This document shows positions 4,631-7,619 of a stretch of DNA of 7,619 bases, piece by piece. Each line of letters starts with the position of its first letter. The stretch's first letter is position 1. The DNA lies in contig JADZDV010000319.1 in assembly GCA_020850915.1 (NCBI GenBank), positions 1 to 7,619 of the forward strand. The letters run 5' to 3'. The notes below the pieces were generated by a model. That model saw only the letters and a list, made by a program, of their open reading frames with translations, made no database searches and was not told where the DNA came from. The DNA comes from Chloroflexota bacterium (GTDB lineage Bacteria; Chloroflexota; UBA6077; JADZDV01). The translations under genes and the position numbers were made by a program.

Positions 4631-7286
4631 GCCCTGCCTCCCGTAGCCGCGGATTCACCAGGTACACGTTCGACGGTCGGCCGGGTCTGGCTTCCGGCTC
4701 GGCCTCTTTCAGCCAGCGGCGTGTTACCAGCCAGTCGAGCCCCGCCCCGACAGCCTCGGCGGTCTGGAGCCCGCTCCAGTCATGCCTGAGAATGTCCCGC
4801 GCCGTGAACCGCTCCGGGTGGGTATCGAGAATCCAGCGTGCGATGCGTCGCCCAGCCTCGGCGTCTGCCGTCACCCCGTAGGCCGTGTACACGCGCGTCT
4901 CCATCGGGCGCAAGTAGTCGTCCATGAGGTCGAGCACGCGCGCGACGGTCTGCGCCGGCACTACCTGCGCGTCGGTCTGCCGTCCAGCCGCCCACTCGAC
5001 GAGATGGGAAACCAGGGTCAAGCGCGCGGCCACGCCGCCATACTTTCCGACGCGAGCCGCGTGGCGCCCCTGGTACGTGCCGCTGCGCAGCTCCCGCATC
5101 AGCGCCGCGTGCCACTCGAAAAAGATCCCTTGCGCCTCGGGGTCGAGCCGACAGAACGGGACCGGCCGGAAATCGTCCTGCTGGAGCACGCTCGACCAAT
5201 CGGCCAGCGCCAGCCGATCGCTCACCGCGTCCAGCGCGGCACGCGCAGCCCGATTTGGCCAGCGGTCGATCGGCCGCCAGTCGCCCGGCAACGCCGGCCA
5301 GATGGAGCAGAACCGGGCATGGAAGCCGTCGTCGGGCCCGGTTCCAAAAATCCCGCGGGCGATGTCCGGCTGCACGCCGCCGACGATGCCGAGGTACAAG
5401 TCGCGCACCCATGTCGTGCCGCGCTTGATCCGATCCACGGCGTAGGCCCCACCGCTATAGGCTTCCAGAAAGAATTGGCGGTCGCCCTCGGCTCGCGCGT
5501 ACTTGTTCATGCCGGCGATCCAGCCGCTCAGCTCGTCGCGATGCAGGGTCAGGCCGGGGGACTCGGCCATCAAGTCGGCCAGTTTCTCGATAGTGGCGTC
5601 CGAGGTCCAGCGACGCGCCATCGTCGGCTCGACAGGGAGGCGAGGCTGTTCACCTCGACGGGCGTTCGCCTTCAGCTCGGCGCATGCCGTGTCCCACTCG
5701 GCATGGAGTCGGCCGAACACCTCGGCGTCCTGCTCCTGCTGCCGGTGGAGAGGGCGGAGCCCCTCCCGGATCGCCGGCGACTTCATCCAGGATGGAGGCC
5801 CGATCAGCGCGGCCCACAAACACGCACGTTCGGTCCAGTCGTCCCTGCCCTTCGGACGGATGCCCGCGCCGCGCCCGATCAGCCCCGCCTCGGCGACCAA
5901 CAGCGTCCATGCCACATAGTCCGCGGGGCACTGGAGCCGCTCGGCTACGTCTGTTGTGATGTCAGCGATCTCGCGTGGCAGCAGCTCCAGCGGTAGCTCT
6001 GGTGGCTCCGGCGCGCCGAAGATCGGGGCAGGCGCGGGCCAGCCGCCCGCCAGGACGGTGCCCGTCTGTCCGGGCGCGCCCCCCGTCGGCCGCGCTTCCG
6101 TGGGGAACGGCGGGACGGCGTCCTCTCGCGGGACAACGAGCTCGACCGTCGGCTCTGCCGTCGGTGCAGGCCAGAGGGCGCCCAGAACGGCCGCAAGTGA
6201 CGGGAAGTGCTCGCTGAGCGTCGGCTGGCCGGCCGTCCTGCCGCCGGTCCCGCGGCGCGCCGCCGAGCCTTCAGCGAGCCGCTCAATCTCGCCGCGCCAG
6301 TCGCGGCCGTTCAGGAATGATGCGTCGCCCGCCTGCTCCGCCGCCGCGCACAGCAGTTCCACCGTGTGCTCGGCCGACGTTCTCCGGGTCAAAAAGCCGG
6401 CGGCCGGCATCAACAGGTCGGCGTGGCGCGAGACGTTGTTGCCGGCATCAGCCACGAGCGCCGACGGCCACGCCGCCGCGATGGCGGCAACCGTCTGACG
6501 GTCTCGAGCGTCATCCGTGACGGCCCCAGGCGTACGTTTGCGCGAAGCGCCCTGCTGGACGTCTGCCTGTGCATCCGTCCACAGCTCGACCAGGATGTCA
6601 TTCGGCGCGATGTCATCGTCCGGGATCGGCGTCAACTCAGGGATGGCGCCGATCCCCCGTGGAGCGGCGGCAATCGCCCGGATGGCGTCAATGTCGATGT
6701 TGAGCGCCTCGTCCGGCGTCAGACGGACGCGGCAGAGCCCGCTCTTGCCGTGACGACTGTTTTCCAGCCGCATGAGACGCGTCTTGTCATAGATGGACGT
6801 GTCGATCTTCCAGCCGTCCATCAGCCGGAGGGCTGCCGCTCGCAGGTAGGCATGTAGCTCTGTGCTCGGCGCGAATCCACCGAACAACGCGCCCGGCAGT
6901 TCGACGTGGAAGCCCTTGGCACCCGAGAAGTACACGCGCGCGACACGCAGGTCAACGCCCCATGAGTCGAGCTTGTGGAGCAGCTTGCGAACGGGATCCA
7001 GTGCCCGTCCGGGATCGTCCTCAGCATCGAAATCCAGAACCAGGTGCGCTGCCCAGGTTGGCCCGTCGAAGCCGGCGACAGTCGGCTTGCCGGCTTCGTT
7101 CCTGTGCGTGGCCACCCACTTGGGGAGCGCGTCGGTGCAACGCTGCCACGAGGCGTACCTCTCGGTCTTCCCGTAGCCGTCCACCTCGCTGACGCGCTTG
7201 GGGCGGTTGCGCCAGGCCAGATTACCCGAGGCCGTGTCCACCCAGTGGTAGACCGCGCGGGGGTCGGTGGTCCGCGTCGCTGTCAT
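4623..7286 (-). CDS. AEP-type DNA primase fused to a DUF3987-type ATPase (phage replication protein)
   Basis: An 887-residue phage replication protein. Residues 1-210 are an archaeo-eukaryotic primase domain: catalytic acids in VLDFDAED (D85, D87), the nucleotide-binding SGAKGFHVE at 121-129 (H127), a third acid probably D162 or D167 in KIDTSIYDK, and the basic block TRLMRLENSRH at 169-179. Residues 260-365 resemble the helical primase C-terminal region (GNNVSRHADLLMPAAGFLTR). A Pro/Ala-rich linker (375-430) leads to a DUF3987-like ATPase: a Walker A-like IGPPSWMKSP at 495-504 and LHRDELSG at 581-588 as Walker B. Residues 810-880 look like a winged helix (ERFTARDILRHDW ... WLKEAEPEARPGRPSNVYLV). 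ATG 7286 overlaps the upstream stop as ATGA with GGCGGGGGTG before it; an upstream in-frame start at 7553 would only add antisense-like Arg-rich sequence. It probably primes and unwinds phage DNA. Confidence 0.92.
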   Translation of the reverse strand: MTATRTTDPRAVYHWVDTASGNLAWRNRPKRVSEVDGYGKTERYASWQRCTDALPKWVATHRNEAGKPTVAGFDGPTWAAHLVLDFDAEDDPGRALDPVRKLLHKLDSWGVDLRVARVYFSGAKGFHVELPGALFGGFAPSTELHAYLRAAALRLMDGWKIDTSIYDKTRLMRLENSRHGKSGLCRVRLTPDEALNIDIDAIRAIAAAPRGIGAIPELTPIPDDDIAPNDILVELWTDAQADVQQGASRKRTPGAVTDDARDRQTVAAIAAAWPSALVADAGNNVSRHADLLMPAAGFLTRRTSAEHTVELLCAAAEQAGDASFLNGRDWRGEIERLAEGSAARRGTGGRTAGQPTLSEHFPSLAAVLGALWPAPTAEPTVELVVPREDAVPPFPTEARPTGGAPGQTGTVLAGGWPAPAPIFGAPEPPELPLELLPREIADITTDVAERLQCPADYVAWTLLVAEAGLIGRGAGIRPKGRDDWTERACLWAALIGPPSWMKSPAIREGLRPLHRQQEQDAEVFGRLHAEWDTACAELKANARRGEQPRLPVEPTMARRWTSDATIEKLADLMAESPGLTLHRDELSGWIAGMNKYARAEGDRQFFLEAYSGGAYAVDRIKRGTTWVRDLYLGIVGGVQPDIARGIFGTGPDDGFHARFCSIWPALPGDWRPIDRWPNRAARAALDAVSDRLALADWSSVLQQDDFRPVPFCRLDPEAQGIFFEWHAALMRELRSGTYQGRHAARVGKYGGVAARLTLVSHLVEWAAGRQTDAQVVPAQTVARVLDLMDDYLRPMETRVYTAYGVTADAEAGRRIARWILDTHPERFTARDILRHDWSGLQTAEAVGAGLDWLVTRRWLKEAEPEARPGRPSNVYLVNPRLREAGRG
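4637..4642 (-). promoter_or_regulatory. Shine-Dalgarno supporting GTG 4630
   Basis: GGGAGG on the minus strand, 6 nt before GTG 4630, within the last codons of the primase gene. It is the only good ribosome site upstream of the zinc-ribbon reading frame, and is the main argument for the long form over ATG 4336. It could be coincidental, as it encodes part of LREAGRG. Confidence 0.5.
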
Positions 7287-7619
7287 CGCCACACCCCCGC
7301 CAGTGCCGCCGCGATCAGGTCGGACGCCTCGCCGGCCGTCAGGGTGGCCGTCACCCGGACGCCCTTGCGGCGCAGTAACGCGGTCTGCTTCTCGCTCGCC
7401 GGGCGTTGCCGCCACGGGGCGTCCGGATCGACCAGCGCCCCGGCGCCGAGGGCGCGCGCCCGATCTTCGGCGATGCCTTGCGCGTCCCCGAGTTCGAGCC
7501 CTCGCGCGACAAGGGACGGCAGCGCGTTGCGCGCGTGTCGAACCACGTTCCACGAGTCGCCCCGCGGTTCGAGCGCCAGGAAGCCGTCACCCGTCGTCAG
7601 CACGAAACGACCGTCCGCA
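7283..7619 (-). CDS. C-terminal end of a probable phage helicase (5' part outside window)
   Basis: The frame is open to the right window edge, giving the last 111 residues. It begins DGRFVLTTGDGFLALEPRGD, a compact strand-rich segment, then a helical stretch, and ends PWRQRPASEKQTALLRRKGV followed by a TLTAGEASDLIAAALAGVWR tail. The 'PASEKQ...LLRR-x-G...T-x-GEASDLI' ending is the small C-terminal module found on phage DEAD/DEAH-type helicases and some other phage nucleic-acid enzymes. No helicase motors are in view, so the enzyme class is inferred from this tail and from the primase-ATPase gene that follows with an ATGA overlap. The GTG at 7603 is internal, not a start. Alternative: another phage DNA-metabolism protein with the same tail. 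Confidence 0.66.
   Translation of the reverse strand, partial: ADGRFVLTTGDGFLALEPRGDSWNVVRHARNALPSLVARGLELGDAQGIAEDRARALGAGALVDPDAPWRQRPASEKQTALLRRKGVRVTATLTAGEASDLIAAALAGVWR

Noticed and set aside
4782..5996. Plus-strand open frame of 404 codons
   Set aside because: Antisense to the ATPase half of the primase protein; no recognisable motif and shadow-like composition.
7287..7553. Extended N-terminus of the primase from an upstream in-frame start
   Set aside because: The 89 extra residues are Arg/Gly-rich and overlap the probable helicase end; ATG 7286 has an ATGA overlap and a purine-rich site, and the primase domain begins there.

Overview
The window is a GC-rich stretch of a tailed-phage (Caudoviricetes) genome or prophage. 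Every credible gene lies on the minus strand, so transcription runs from right to left. Nothing identifies the host beyond a high-GC bacterium. There are no tRNA, rRNA, integrase or host housekeeping genes, so a free phage and a prophage cannot be told apart.

Replication module (7619 down to about 4345): the C-terminal end of a probable phage helicase, open at the window edge, overlaps by 4 nt an 887-residue fusion of an archaeo-eukaryotic-type primase with a DUF3987-type ATPase and a C-terminal winged-helix-like tail. Just downstream is a cluster of four copies of a 21-bp element (two on each strand), inside the long 5' part of a gene for a double zinc-ribbon protein.

Regulatory and middle module (4336 to 2949): the zinc-ribbon protein, a possible 45-residue coupled ORF, a strong hairpin with a U-tract that also contains the Shine-Dalgarno of the next gene, a 64-residue ribbon-helix-helix protein, and a 203-residue coiled-coil protein of unknown function.

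Packaging and head module (2843 to 1): P27-type small terminase, large terminase, a 69-residue basic protein, two tiny membrane proteins (38 and 52 residues) that resemble each other at the N-terminus, and the N-terminal 122 residues of an HK97-type prohead protease that runs off the left edge. No portal gene lies between the large terminase and the protease, where it usually sits.

Many gene junctions overlap by 4 to 8 nt (ATGA, GTGA) or abut, so translation is probably coupled along most of the cluster. The main points for a second look are the repeat cluster after the primase gene, the hairpin over the ribbon-helix-helix start, the paired membrane microproteins and the missing portal. I did not find clear evidence of a wholly new defence or mobile system.
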